Positions 13,426 through 24,226 are shown, counted from the first letter of the stretch. The stretch is 48,660 nt of DNA from Fragilaria crotonensis (GCA_022925895.1 JAKSYS010000492.1:1-48660); one strand, 5' to 3'. Notes: generated from the letters alone by a model not told the origin. Numbers and translations are program-made.

Positions 13426-14031
13426 ATGCAATTGATTGACTCTCGCATCTTGGTAGCAGTCGGAATGCTGTTGCTGATTTCGGATCCTATTTCTGCTGCG
13501 GCAGTTGCTGGTGCCCCGAGTTTGGTATCGAAACACGTCGACGCAGAACAAATTACGGCACAGTATGAAATGGAGCGACGATTACCTGGATTCTTTGAGA
13601 ATCTGGATCTTGGTGGTTGGTTTGACGCCCTTGTTTCCACACCGATCGAGGACTGGGAGGCGAGTCAATGGATGTTTGCCGCTGTTTTGCTCCTGCTCGT
13701 TGTTTGGTGTTGCGGATGTATAGGCTGCGCTCGGCGGCGACAGGCCCGCCCGTATGGATATCCCGGCTATGGAGGATATGGTGGTTACGGCGGAGCAGCG
13801 GGCCCGTACGGAGGAGGGGGTTATGGACCTGGAGGGTACGGACAGCAGCAGCCAATGTCGGGTAGGAGTTCAGGAGCATGCGGGTGTCTACGGAATCTTC
13901 TTCTCTGCTTCTGCTGCTACGAACTCTGTTGCGCCGACTGCAAGGATGTCCCATGCTTTCATCATAGCAGTTGGAGTGGCAATGCGGGGCATGATGTGTA
14001 CCGCTTGCAGCCTGGAGTGGAGATGGTATAG
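13426..14031 (+). CDS. Small secretory-pathway membrane protein, Gly/Tyr-rich with Cys-rich tail
   Basis: Starts at the first ATG (13426); 201 residues. A signal peptide (MQLIDSRILVAVGMLLLIS) is followed by a short lumenal part with an amphipathic stretch (LPGFFENLDLGGWFDALV). One membrane helix follows (residues about 81-100, WMFAAVLLLLVVWCCGCIGC), then RRRQ, a Gly/Tyr/Pro-rich stretch (PYGYPGYGGYGGYGG, then a YGPGGYGQQQ phrase) and a cysteine cluster (CGCLRNLLLCFCCYELCC) that could be palmitoylated or bind metal. A type I topology with a disordered, Cys-clustered cytosolic tail is inferred. Family not recognised. Confidence 0.75.
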   Translation: MQLIDSRILVAVGMLLLISDPISAAAVAGAPSLVSKHVDAEQITAQYEMERRLPGFFENLDLGGWFDALVSTPIEDWEASQWMFAAVLLLLVVWCCGCIGCARRRQARPYGYPGYGGYGGYGGAAGPYGGGGYGPGGYGQQQPMSGRSSGACGCLRNLLLCFCCYELCCADCKDVPCFHHSSWSGNAGHDVYRLQPGVEMV

Positions 14032-14713
14032 TACGAACAGAATCTTCTGCTAGCTAGTTGGCAATGGTTAAAGTGAAGTGTTGGAGATCGATTCGATACC
14101 TACTCCTACCGGGCAATCCTCAAAGGTTGTGTAACTGAACCCTTACCAGGTATATTCAGGTTAAACCAGAGATTAAGCTATCACTACTGATGGCTCTATT
14201 AGTACCACGTCTGTTAACAGGAACACACCGATGCTGCCCTTCGTTTACGTTCTTCATGAATCGCACCCAGCACGGAATGGTTTGGAGTTTGGAGGCTTGT
14301 CTTACCGAGTCCTACTCCGGTACCAGGTACAATTGCTATACAGTGTTTAGTGTTAAGTAATAATCTAAATACTGTCAACTGCTAGCAACTGTAAAGTGTT
14401 TGACCGTTTGTCCACAAACGTTGTCCGTCGTCCGTCGTCCAAATCGCACAACATCACCAGCGAACTCTCCGACGCCCGACTGCATGTGCCCCGTGGTCAC
14501 GACTGGCATCTCGCATCCAGGTCGCAAGTCGCAACTCGGCACCTCGCACCTCGCACCTCACCTCATCTCTACGTCTACCGGTAGGTAGTATCGCTACTAA
14601 TCGCAACTCGGGCAACCCTTGTGCTCTTGACAATTGTGGTCAATCCGCACTCCCCACATTCCTCATCCAATTGAAAGCGAACATCTGCATCGTTACACAG
14701 GTTTTAGTTAACC
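14032..14713. other. Intergenic region
   Basis: No supported gene. There is a small run of TCGCACCTCGCACC-type direct repeats around 14515-14570 and a GGTACCAGGTAC palindrome near 14320. It is upstream sequence of the 14714 gene. Confidence 0.45.
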
Positions 14714-16570
14714 ATGCGAGCGTCCATCTCTCCTCCGGTGATACTGGCTGCAGTCTTGTTCCAAACGATCCGGAAGAGTGATGCATTTTGTCCTTCCTTG
14801 CAGCCACTTGCTCCAATTTGTGGTGGAAAAACGAGAACAACCCAGCCCGTTTCCTTAGTATCTTTGGCAGAGCGCCGATCGCGCGAGGATGACGAGGATG
14901 AGTCGTATGATACCCTTCGCGTTGGAGGGAGCTCGGCTGAGAGAGAACTGAAGAGCATGAGGTACGCGCAAGACGAAGACTATCTCGACGATGACGACGA
15001 AAGCGAGATTGAGTTTGCATATGATGACGACGATGAGGATTATGACCAAGACTGGCGAGAACAGGAATACAATGACGAGATAGATGCCGATGACAGTATC
15101 CCACAGAACGGCAATTTTTGGACCAATCCTCGCGAAGGGCTAGATCCTATTCCTGTCGCGCCATCTTCACGACGTCGTTCTATGCCACCGTCCACTGCGG
15201 TCCCCCATCGTCGACCACCTCGTAACCCTGGTGCACGGACGACATTTCGATCTGGAACGCCTGCTCCACCAGGCCCCGTCAAGGATCTGTACGATCGACT
15301 CTTTTGGTATGGAATGGATGAAGAAGATGGAGATTGGGTGCCGAAATCCTACGACAAGACTGTCTTTGGCGGAACTAGAGGAAAGTTTAACGCTCTCGCC
15401 TATTTAGAAGACGGATACGAAGCCAGGCCCCCTCCTCGTCGTATCAAACGAAGGCTTCCCCCACTGGTAGACGATGGTGTCGAAAGCTACGATGGGGACG
15501 CAAATGGTTACGAGTTCGAGGATGATGGCGATATTCGCGAACCTGAAACCCGTCGTCGACGCGATGCCAGCATTCCGCCCAGAGGAGTAAGTTCTAGTCG
15601 CAATCGTGTACGACAGCCTTACGTCGACTTTGAAAGGACACGCAACAGCCCGCGGAAACGCAACGACGTGTCCTCCTGGTTCGACGACGATGACGTGTAT
15701 GTTGACGCTGACCAACGTAGGTATGAAGACGACGACCTTCCGAGACCAAACCGCCGAAGTCGACAGAAATCGAGTAGCAATCCCATTGTCAAATTCTTAG
15801 ATGACCTCCTCGATGTAGATAGAGAAGATATGGCGACGAGAGCCGATCTGTACGAGGTGAACGTAGGACGACGCAGACCGAAGCCTGATGAGAGGCCTCC
15901 CCGAAGGCGTTCCGACCGTGGATACAAATATGACGCAGAAGATTTCGACGACATCATGGACGAGGATGACTCAGTGGTTGTCGACATTGAAATCGAAGAA
16001 GAGGCAATCGCATCACCTGAAAAGGAGGAAAAACCTCAAAAGTCACGAATGTCATGGGAAGAGCGCTCTCGTCGATTGGAACAGGTACCACCTGCAGGTA
16101 TTCTTGCCTGGGGCCCATCGGGTGACTTGGGTATCGACGCTCGCACGAAAGCCATGCTCGATGCCATGGAGGATCTGAGAGACGCCCGAGAGCAACTCAA
16201 ACTCATGACCGAGCGAACCAACCTGGCACGTGACGAAATTGTGATTCTCCGCGCGGATGCCGCTCTCGAAGAGAAGAAGAGGCAAGTGCAACCGCGACGT
16301 GCCCGCGAACGATTGCGTCACATCCAGCTTGACATTGAAGATGCTGCCAGAGACTTGCGAAGGGCACAAAATGCGGAACGGCAGGCTCGAGAGCGACTGG
16401 AAGCGCTTGAGGACAAACACTGGGCTGTTTTGAGCCTGTACGACGCCGAAAAGGCCAGCCGTGACGTTGAGGATTCCCTTGCAGAATTGTCGCTGCAAGA
16501 ACCAGCGGCTCGGATGGAATCTTCTGATTATGGTGGTTCTGAGCAGGAAAGTGCGGGTTCTACTCTGTGA
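14714..16570 (+). CDS. Acidic, probably plastid-targeted protein with C-terminal coiled coil
   Basis: Single exon, 618 residues. The leader MRASISPPVILAAVLFQ is followed by SDAFCPSLQPLAP, an F-containing signal/transit junction like the diatom ASAFAP motif, so plastid import is inferred. Residues about 55-130 are very acidic (DEDYLDDDDESE, DDDDEDYDQDW). The segment GPVKDLYDRLFWYGMDEEDG (about 188-207) and YDKTVFGGTRGKFNALAYLE look like a short folded or binding module. The middle alternates Arg-rich and Asp-rich disorder. Residues about 478-590 (AMLDAMEDLRDAREQLKLM onward) form a long charged heptad-like helix, probably a coiled coil. No enzyme motif is visible. It might scaffold or bind nucleic acid in the plastid; this is a guess. 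Confidence 0.8.
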   Translation: MRASISPPVILAAVLFQTIRKSDAFCPSLQPLAPICGGKTRTTQPVSLVSLAERRSREDDEDESYDTLRVGGSSAERELKSMRYAQDEDYLDDDDESEIEFAYDDDDEDYDQDWREQEYNDEIDADDSIPQNGNFWTNPREGLDPIPVAPSSRRRSMPPSTAVPHRRPPRNPGARTTFRSGTPAPPGPVKDLYDRLFWYGMDEEDGDWVPKSYDKTVFGGTRGKFNALAYLEDGYEARPPPRRIKRRLPPLVDDGVESYDGDANGYEFEDDGDIREPETRRRRDASIPPRGVSSSRNRVRQPYVDFERTRNSPRKRNDVSSWFDDDDVYVDADQRRYEDDDLPRPNRRSRQKSSSNPIVKFLDDLLDVDREDMATRADLYEVNVGRRRPKPDERPPRRRSDRGYKYDAEDFDDIMDEDDSVVVDIEIEEEAIASPEKEEKPQKSRMSWEERSRRLEQVPPAGILAWGPSGDLGIDARTKAMLDAMEDLRDAREQLKLMTERTNLARDEIVILRADAALEEKKRQVQPRRARERLRHIQLDIEDAARDLRRAQNAERQARERLEALEDKHWAVLSLYDAEKASRDVEDSLAELSLQEPAARMESSDYGGSEQESAGSTL

Positions 16571-16947
16571 GGTCCTCTTAGTGATCGACTAGGATGTCGC
16601 TCTCGGGGCAGCTGTCTTTTTTCTAGCTCGAATCACGTGCACGAGCGTCCGCTTTGAACGCGCCTTGCATTAGCCATGCCAATAACCCATGTGTGACTCG
16701 CTTTAGAGCGCTGGAATCCTCGTAACGTAACGATTGGTCGGTATGGACCAAGCTTAAGCTGCGTTGCGACCGTTGACTGTCTCTTCACCCAACAACGCCG
16801 AACTTGCTATGCTTGTTTCGAAGCAAGCATGACACACATGTATGAAATACCTCTTGAGGTCTTGCTACATAGTATTAACATACTACTATCACTGAATTCA
16901 CTAGAAACGACGGAGCCCTATACTGTGGTATCCACATTAAAGGACTC
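16571..16947. other. Intergenic region
   Basis: Lies between convergent features. No gene or strong repeat seen. Confidence 0.4.
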
Positions 16948-17370
16948 TCAATTGCACTGGAGTCCGCCTTTGTAAGGATTTCCATGCAGTTGCTGATAGG
17001 TTTGGGTCGATATGAAGCTCTTGGCAACAATATACCCATCATTGAATGCATTGTTGTCGTCGATTGTCACTTCGGAGAACGGCGCAATCACAGAGGGACC
17101 GAACTTACGTCCGCCAGCTCCGACTGCCAAACGTACGGAGTCGTACGTGTTGAAGATTGCCAGGGTCTTGCCATTGTCACAGTCCTGGAAGTAGCTTGGG
17201 CGAAGATCATCCATGGTGAATGTTCCGCCGTAGTTGAAGACCACAACTCTGTATCCGTTCTCATCAAAAGATTTAGCTCTTCTTGCAATACACTCCAAGA
17301 CACTGAAGTCGATTCCAGCAGCACCCAAGGGGTTTGTGGTAAACTGCTTCCCACCATTGAAGCAAATCAA
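16948..17370 (-). pseudogene. Truncated copy of the anchor-A-like domain of the 6022 gene
   Basis: About 136 residues, from [18 protein letters not shown] to YKGGLQCN, match the last 136 residues of the 6022-8145 product with roughly 19 differences by eye (about 86% identity), ending at the equivalent position plus a stop. Everything upstream is missing: the Pro/Thr linker, signal peptide and first third of the domain. The sequence before 17358 (minus direction) is unrelated. The frame is undamaged over the retained part, so this is a recent inverted partial duplication or a remnant of a second gene about 9 kb from its relative. Without a leader it probably makes no secreted product. Confidence 0.75.
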
Positions 17371-17520
17371 TGAACCGACCCTAAACTTCTGGCATCATGA
17401 GTGACTCCGGAGATGTTGCCAAACGCATCGGGCGAAACGGTGCTGAGGCTGGAAATGATAGACGTATCCATCAGCAATTCCAAATTCTAGATACACGTAA
17501 CTCTACCTTTTGGAATCACA

Positions 17521-17751
17521 ATGGGGGACTCTCGAATTGAACGCCAGAGTCAGTTAAGCAGAAGGTCGAATGCACCATTCAACTCGTCTCTGTTGAAAAC
17601 ACGGAATGCGCTTGATCGTATCATCAGCATTGACTCAGATGAATCCACAACGGAATGCAAAGGCCCACCACTCATGAGCGATAATGAACGGCGCACCATG
17701 GCAGAGTGCTTCAAGAGGATTGTCGATCCTGTTCCTCCGGATTATCCATAA
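17521..17751 (+). CDS. Weakly supported small ORF, 76 residues
   Basis: ATG in context cacaATGGGGG. The product is polar, with RIISIDSDEST and NERRTMAECFKRI, with no recognisable domain or signal. It overlaps a minus-strand frame (17711-17983, 90 residues, containing RRLVRYYFAHLPLAWRKAAI) that is about equally plausible. At most one is likely real. Confidence 0.22.
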   Translation: MGDSRIERQSQLSRRSNAPFNSSLLKTRNALDRIISIDSDESTTECKGPPLMSDNERRTMAECFKRIVDPVPPDYP

Positions 17752-17983
17752 ACTCCACGCTGATACTAACTCTTGGTGTTGCGTTGGAAGTGCTACTAGC
17801 ATCAGGAATTGGTCCTTGATTCGCGGGTAGGGTAAAAGAGGTGCATTTGAGTTCCGCACAAGTGTTGATTGCTGCTTTACGCCATGCCAAGGGGAGATGG
17901 GCAAAGTAATATCTCACTAAGCGCCTGCACTGACGGAGTTGATTAATGAGTGCAGTTTTATCAGCTGCGGATGTCATTTTCAC
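17711..17983 (-). CDS. Weakly supported small ORF, 90 residues
   Basis: Begins MKMTSAADKTALINQLRQC. It has an amphipathic basic first half with two cysteines (NTCAELKCTSF) and a Ser/Pro-rich tail. No family recognised. It overlaps the plus-strand ORF ending at 17751. Confidence 0.22.
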   Translation of the reverse strand: MKMTSAADKTALINQLRQCRRLVRYYFAHLPLAWRKAAINTCAELKCTSFTLPANQGPIPDASSTSNATPRVSISVEFMDNPEEQDRQSS

Positions 17984-19692
17984 TTGTTTACAATTGATTG
18001 AGAACCGCTTCTACGAGGACTGATTGACAAAGCTCCGAAGGTTTTGGATCTGAGTTTTACAATGAAGTGTGGGATCTCCAAGCTAACCATTACTTTCGTT
18101 ATCGAAGGCTGGCATCATCCCCCTCCCGACGTGCGAATTTCGTGATTCAGTAGTCGACACTCCCCGCTTCCGGCTGTCACTAATGGATACAGAGCAAAGT
18201 GCGGGTGCATTACTCTGATTACAATCTTGTCAACGCCTTTGAGTTATCAGTGTTACAACATCATTCTTGGTTAGCGACATAATTCGCTCGAGGAGTCCAT
18301 CGCAATTCAGTACAGTAGCGTACGACGTAATCGTTGAAAAATTTAAAAATGAATGTGGTACTTCGCCTACTGGTAGTCATGCACCCCAAGGTCCAGAAAT
18401 TTGCTAAGGGTAATGGAACGAATCGATATCGACTGCCCGCGCCGAAGGATCTTGAATAATATCAATCAACAATGATCTGCCAGGAACATTCGGGATCAGG
18501 AATGCAGCTCTGTACGACCACTTTGTATGAACGCTGGCGGCCTCGCGCTCCATGTCGCCACGTTATACGTGATCACGACGCAAAATTTTGGGCGAAAGCC
18601 TTCGGCCGAACGTCTTGTTCTATCGACGCAAGAGGGCATGCGAATCCAGCTGTACAGTTTCGCACGTCAAACCTTGGCATAAAGCGCCTTGTTTCGGTGC
18701 TTGACATAGCACTTCTCTACCAGTGCAAGCTCCTACCGCGCAATGCCACTCACTCTTGCTCGTCGTTGTCGTTGTCGTCGAACGCAAGGTGCAGTGCATC
18801 ATCTGAGGCTTGAACATCCATCACTGCACGCGCGCGACTGCAGTGGATGACTATCACTAACGAAAATCAACATGGCCGGGATGGTTGGCACGCCATCTGT
18901 CGTACACGCCGAACATTCATCGCATCGAACCAACTCCCCTCTAAGCCCAACTCGAACTCGCCTACACACCCCGTCCTGCTGGATTCAAAACGTGATGTGG
19001 TGATTCACTACGATCGTCACTCAGAGCGAATGCTGCCGGCGGTACGAGAAGTTAAGCATCATCACCATCACCCTACGAGTGGCAACAACTTGGTTCAATG
19101 GTTCAACAGTTCAAGGTAACAAAAGGACAAGTCCTATGACTATTGGCACTTGCGGCTTGTGGGGATCCCGAATCCTGTCTCCAGTCAAGTGCACAGCCGG
19201 CACAGAGCTACAGAAAGGCGTCTGTGCGTCCACGGTCGATTCACGATTACTGTCGTAGAACGCGTATTAAATACTTGTACAAGTACCGTAACGCGAGTAG
19301 TATGTCATATGCTTCTTACTAGTAGGAGTATGCATGCAAGTATGCAAGTACAAGTTCTGCTACTGTAGTACAAGTACTGTTTAGGCTGAATTCGAGTATG
19401 TTACCAGTACTACCCAGTCCTAAGTCGTACTACTACTACTACTCCAGTACAACGAGTAAGTTACACACTACTACGATAGTCGTATACTCCTCCGTATGAC
19501 AGAGACAAGGTTGTTGATGCGGGTTTGCTACTGTTGGGCACCCACGCAACACTCTCGCAACCGGCAACGTAATACACGGAACGTTGCCAAGCCCTCGTTA
19601 GATACTACTTGGAGTACATTGATATATGTATCAACCGACAACCATCTAAGAGAGCTTCCCACTCTCGTGCGGAAGTACCACAAGCAACAGTC
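17984..19692. other. Long intergenic region with GTAC-rich island
   Basis: No convincing gene over 1.7 kb. Open frames at 18472-18813 and 18847-19119 have no recognisable features. The last part (about 19270-19500) is an island of GTAC/TACTAC motifs (ACTTGTACAAGTACC, TAGTACAAGTACTG, TACTACTACTACTACTCC), directly upstream of the KOW gene. Confidence 0.45.
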
Positions 19693-21485
19693 ATGATGAA
19701 GAGTTTGTTTGCGATGAAAACCCGACGGGAAGACACGGACACGGCCCTGGCTTCGGAAGCAACTGGTGGTGGCGATGATGATGATGGATCTGCGACGGCA
19801 CAGAACAGTGCGGATCGACCAGCAAAGAAGCAGAGAGGTTCGGAGGGTGATGTGCCCGAACCTGACGCGAAAAAATCTTCCGAGCACGAGTCGACACAGG
19901 AACAAGGCAACGCCCCAAGTGTAGCACGCCCGCGCGAAGTCGTTGATGAATATTATGAGACCGCGGAAGGAGACGACAGTGACGAAAAAGTAGATGACGA
20001 CGATTACGTAGATGTGGAAGAAGACTCTGAAGTTGACGATGAAGTCAATCACAATCAATATGACGGCGAGGACAACGAGGACGGCGGTGACAAGGACGAG
20101 GGATATGAATCACCCTCGGACTCACCTTCTTCGGGAGCTCATGGGCCCAGCAACACTGCGTCCTTCTCACGTCACTTAATCGGCAGACGGGCGAAGATCA
20201 TTTCAGGTCCGGAGGCAGGATCTGTGGGTACAGTGATAGCTGTGGGAAGCCGAGGTTGGTGGACTCTAGACAACCAAGAGCGTGCGGTGCGTTCTCGTCA
20301 ATGCATATTGGTTGATGAGGCTGAAGAAGAAGTCGAGGTCAATGATGTTGATAGAGCGACCGGGATTCATTCAATGGAACAGAATCCCAATGGTAGCACC
20401 TCCACCGTCCTTGGAATTGAAGATGCTGGGGAAATTCAGGCACCTCTGCGCATGAGCGACCTGTTGGATAACGCGGCAGAACCGCCTTCAGAAAAGATCT
20501 ACTGTAATCATGGAGATTTACTTGAGGCAAAGCCAAAGCCGTGGGCGTTGCCGCCAGTAGTTCTGGAAGGCCCTGGCATACCTTCCGCATTGGAACATTT
20601 GGATCCTGACGCTCAACTGCAGATTTTTGATCGGAAACTTGGCATCATCCTAAATGATCGTGTAAGTGTTCAAGCTCTACCAGCTCTTTTACGAGAGCAT
20701 GCCGAGTATGAGCCCATAGTGCCCCCCAGAGAGCAAATCGACACACCGTACGTCCGACAGGGACGAAGTGATCCCAATCTATTGATCTGCGCTGAGGTTC
20801 GGCCGCAAACCAAAAGTTTGGAGGGGAAGAAAGTTGTGATCACCTCAGGGTTGTACCAAGGAAGGCGAGGACGCATTCAAACAAGTATACCTGGTGGTTG
20901 GTACTTAGTGGAAGGCATTCTGACTGATGTTCCCCTCGTTGTGTCACCTGATTGCGTGGAGGAGATTCAAAAGGCGACAACGACGTCGAACACAGTAGCG
21001 AATGGGAAACGTTTACAACGAAGTGGGAATTTTGATACGAATGCAGCTGGGGCTAGTGAAGCGCACATGCAAGATTTGTGCTCGACTCTCAACGAAGCCA
21101 TCGAAGCGACGATCCAGTAAGTCTCGAAGGGTTTCTTTGTATGCAAACTCAAATCGGCGGTTGTCTCACCTTTCACTTCTCTCTCCATTGCCTTGGCAGA
21201 GATGAATCTGATGTCTTGAGAACGCAAGTGGATGTGCTACGGAAGGATAAAAGGAACCTCGAACAAGAAATGGAGGAGATCGTTGGCGATGAGACCGTGA
21301 AAAGAAGGATGGCAAAACGACTGGATTACGTTACGAGCTGTTTGAACAAGGCGGAGGAGAATTATGCAGCGCAAGAGTTGTCTGCCAGGACGACTAAAGC
21401 CGTATCGGAAGGAGTCATCAATGGCGCTCCCGCCGGACAAGGTGCCAACGGGGTCGCGAGACGCGACGTTCTGGACGAAACATAG
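19693..21485 (+). CDS. Acidic protein with two KOW-like motifs and a C-terminal coiled coil
   Basis: The ATG is at 19693 (MMKSLFAMKTRRED); the longer frame starts only with TTG. Exon 1 is 19693-21116, intron 21117-21199 (GTAAGT...TTGGCAG), exon 2 21200-21485; 1710 bases, 569 residues. Residues about 8-150 are strongly acidic and disordered. A first KOW-like motif follows (IGRRAKIISGPEAGSVGTV, about 170-188) and a second near 400 (KKVVITSGLYQGRRGRIQTS); both show the basic-hydrophobic-Gly pattern used by NusG/Spt5-type KOW modules for RNA or protein binding. Exon 2 encodes a heptad-like helix (VDVLRKDKRNLEQEMEEIV). It is probably nuclear and linked to transcription or RNA, but it is not a recognisable Spt5 (no NGN domain seen). 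Confidence 0.75.
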
Positions 21486-21609
21486 ATACACGAGAGCCAC
21501 CTATTTAATATGAACGCATTTCCGACTTTAGTTCGTCCATATCACCCATATGAAACCAGAGGCGTCTGACTGTTGGTTGTTTTCTCTGGTTTATTTTCTT
21601 AGTATGTGC
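21486..21609. other. 3' spacer between convergent genes
   Basis: Only 124 bases separate the KOW gene stop from the eS1 stop. It is likely shared 3' untranslated sequence. Confidence 0.5.
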
Positions 21610-22612
21610 TTACAGACGCCCTCCAGATCCAGCAAGGCCAGTCTCCTTTGGCGGCTCAACTGGCTTGCCGACATCACCGACAGGGGTCTCATCAGCGTTG
21701 TGCCACTCCATGAGAGCAGTGACATCGAACTTAGGCTTCTTGAGAACCTTGACCTTGCGGATGAAGCAGTCCTTGACAGGGAAGATACCGGATGCTTCTC
21801 TTGCGATTTGTTCTCCAATAGGGGCAGAAATGAGCTCCTTGACAAGAGACTTGAGGTCTCCCTTGGATCCCAATTCGCTCATTCTCGCCACCATCTTTGC
21901 GCGGATGGCACGTCCTTGTGCGGACTTGGCATAGCAGGTGCTCTTGATTTGATTCTCCTGCGTTTTTGTGAAAGCAATGCAGAAGATGCGCACGACATAA
22001 CCGTCGGTGGTACGACAGTCAACATTTCCCTCAATAATCGATTGCTTCTTACGGATCAAACTGCAAAGCTTATCGCGGGTCATGTCCATACCGTGGAAGT
22101 TAAGGAGGCAATTGTATCCTTGAACATCCTCAATGCAGAGCTTAATTTTGCGGTAAGCAAGGGCCTCATTCTTGTTCAAATCAGCAAGAGACATCTCAAA
22201 CACGCGTCCCTTCAAGTAGTCAGAGGCGATCTTGGTACCCTGTGTCTTGGTGATGAGGGTCTTGCCAGCCTCCTTGACGGCGAAGATGGAAGGGGCAATA
22301 AGGTTGTACCATTCCTTCTTCAGGAAGGGGTCAATCGCCTTCTTACGGCTACCCTTCTTACTCTTTGTCAATCGCTTGTTCTTACCCTGTTGGCGAGAGA
22401 GACGTGAAGAGTTAGTGATTTTGTCGTATGGGCAACATCGTAAATCCAACACATCAAAGTCGTCGGTCTCCCCGCAATCCATTACATCCTCGTCTTCATT
22501 CCCCGATTCCACAGCAAAGATTCAACACAACGCTATTCGTGTCATTGACAGGGTTGATGGGTGCAAACAAGCGGCCGCTGTGCTCTTGACGCTAGATACT
22601 CACGATAGCCAT
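21610..22612 (-). CDS. RPS3A: 40S ribosomal protein eS1 (S3a)
   Basis: A component of the small cytosolic ribosomal subunit near the mRNA exit. Exon 1 is only 9 coding bases (22604-22612, ATG GCT ATC), the intron is 22387-22603 (GTGAGT...CAACAG, 217 bases), and exon 2 is 21610-22386. The joined N-terminus [15 protein letters not shown] matches the family's [11 protein letters not shown] start. Diagnostic segments are [68 protein letters not shown] and [20 protein letters not shown]. Length 261 residues, as expected. The frame is intact. It shares its upstream region with the actin-capping gene on the other strand. Confidence 0.97.
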
Positions 22613-23254
22613 GGTGAAAACTGAATTTCGTCGCGATGAGCAGCAGTGATGGAGCGTCACGCAATTTGCGGTAGGGAAGATACCAGCCTATACCCGGCTA
22701 CAGAAAATTCACGTGAGCGGTAAGAAGTAAAAGTAAAGCGTGCTTGGGATGAGGATAAGTTTGGAGTCCGAAGTCTGAAGTCTGAAGGCAGACGGGTGGA
22801 GACAGACGGAAAGTGTAGTACTGGAGTACTCGGTACCTGGTACTCGGAGTAGATTCCGAGTGACGGTATACGATATGCTAGTGACGAGTGACCACTATTT
22901 CTTTGAATTCGAGTCATGAGTCATGAGTCATGAACCGTTAGCCTCGGTATCGGAACTGTACAGTAAGTACTGTATGCATGTATCACTTTGGACTTCGGAG
23001 TACAAGTACCAGTAGTAGTACTACCCCGTACGTTGTACCAGGTACTACCGCGTACTAGCTAGGTAGAGTATCAACACGGAAGTATCATATGGATGCTGGT
23101 ACCAGATACCAGGTACCAGGGATGTACAGTATAAGGGGGCGCATTGGAGATGTATACGGTGCAAATGCTGTTGGCAGGAGGCAACAAGTCCTGATCAACA
23201 GTCTACAGGTAGCGTTAGCCCTGCCTGGATCAAAGCAACGCCTCTTTCCCAACC
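22613..23254. promoter_or_regulatory. Shared upstream region of eS1 and capping protein genes, GTAC-rich
   Basis: 642 bases between divergent starts. There are direct repeats of AAGTCTGAAG near 22770-22785 and GAGTCATGA triplets at 22913-22932. A dense series of GTAC palindromes follows between 22815 and 23125 (GGAGTACTCGGTACCTGGTACTC-like, TACCAGTAGTAGTACTACC, GGTACCAGATACCAGGTACC). No gene seen. A regulatory role is inferred only from location. Confidence 0.4.
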
Positions 23255-24226
23255 ATGGACGCTCCATCACCTACTGTCAAGACTTGCTTGAGCATTCTGA
23301 AAAAGGTTCCGCCAAAGAAGTCGAGCGAGGTGAGTTGTGAGCGGCTTTCGTCATGCCACTTAGGTTGACATGATTAACGCTGACTCTCGCAAATCGGCAG
23401 ACTTTGGCACTGATCAAAGATGCGCTTGCGTCATCGGACGCTGCCTTGAGTGAGCTGTCGCAGCGTGTGGTTGATTTCCCACTCCAGAGCGTCGAAGACC
23501 CCTTGACTAAACGGCGATTTCTCTTATGTGAATTGAACAAGACTGGCACCAGCCACCGATCTCCTTATTCCAACACATTCGTACCTCCGTTGGAAAATGA
23601 ACAGCATCTTCTTAATGACAAGCTTCGAAATTTCGAATTGCATGCCAATGAAGTGTGGGATGCGTACACGCAATTGTATTATGGTAAAGAAGCACTGGGG
23701 TCCGTTTACGTCAAGGAAGCGTCGACGTCGTCTCTGGCATGCTTTCTAATTTCAAAAACTGTGGAGAATGACGAACGACTTGCAGAAGGGCAATGGAATA
23801 GTTCGCATACGGTACATATCGGAAAGGTTATCAATGGTGTGTGTACCTACAAGGTTTATTCACAAGTCATGATTTCCATGGATCCAACTTGCGACACAAC
23901 ATTGGGAGCGCAATTGTCCAGGGTTACAGAACAGTCGGAACGCGTCGTCCCCGGCCAGGAATACGCAAGTCATTTGGAAAATATGGGGAAAATGATAGAA
24001 GATGTCGAAATAGAGGTGCGATCCAACCTTGACGCCGTTACCATCCCCAAGACAAGACACGTCGTATCGGGCCTACGTCACAAAGTGGGCGGACCAGGGA
24101 TGGGCATCCCCATCATGGCGCGAGCTGACCCAAGGCGGTGTGCCCATGCCAGGCATGATGATGGGCGGAGCTCATTCCGCAGCGCTGAATGCAGCCGTAC
24201 TGAAGCGTGCTGCGAAGAAGTCCTAA
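23255..24226 (+). CDS. CAPZB: F-actin-capping protein subunit beta
   Basis: With the alpha subunit it caps actin filament barbed ends. Exon 1 is 23255-23329 (MDAPSPTVKTCLSILKKVPP...), intron 23330-23400 (GTGAGT...CGGCAG), exon 2 from 23401. Family landmarks in order are LSILKKVPPKK, RRFLLCELNKTG, HRSPYSNTFVPPLE, LRNFELHANEVWDAYTQLYY, SSVY-like GSVYVKEAS, GQWNSSHTVHIG, TLGAQLSRVTEQSE and HLENMGKMIEDVEIEVRSNL. The frame as written runs on to 24288 with an unrelated tail. A shift at about 24121 (one extra C) gives GVPMPGMMMGGAH, then ALNAAVLKRAAKKS, ending at 24226, which fits the family's basic C-terminal tentacle. With the shift it is 299 residues against about 270-290 usual. Confidence 0.9.

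Noticed and set aside
22387-22603. Possible intronic snoRNA in the eS1 gene
   Set aside because: I looked for C/D boxes (RTGATGA...CTGA) and an H/ACA layout in the intron and found no convincing pair.
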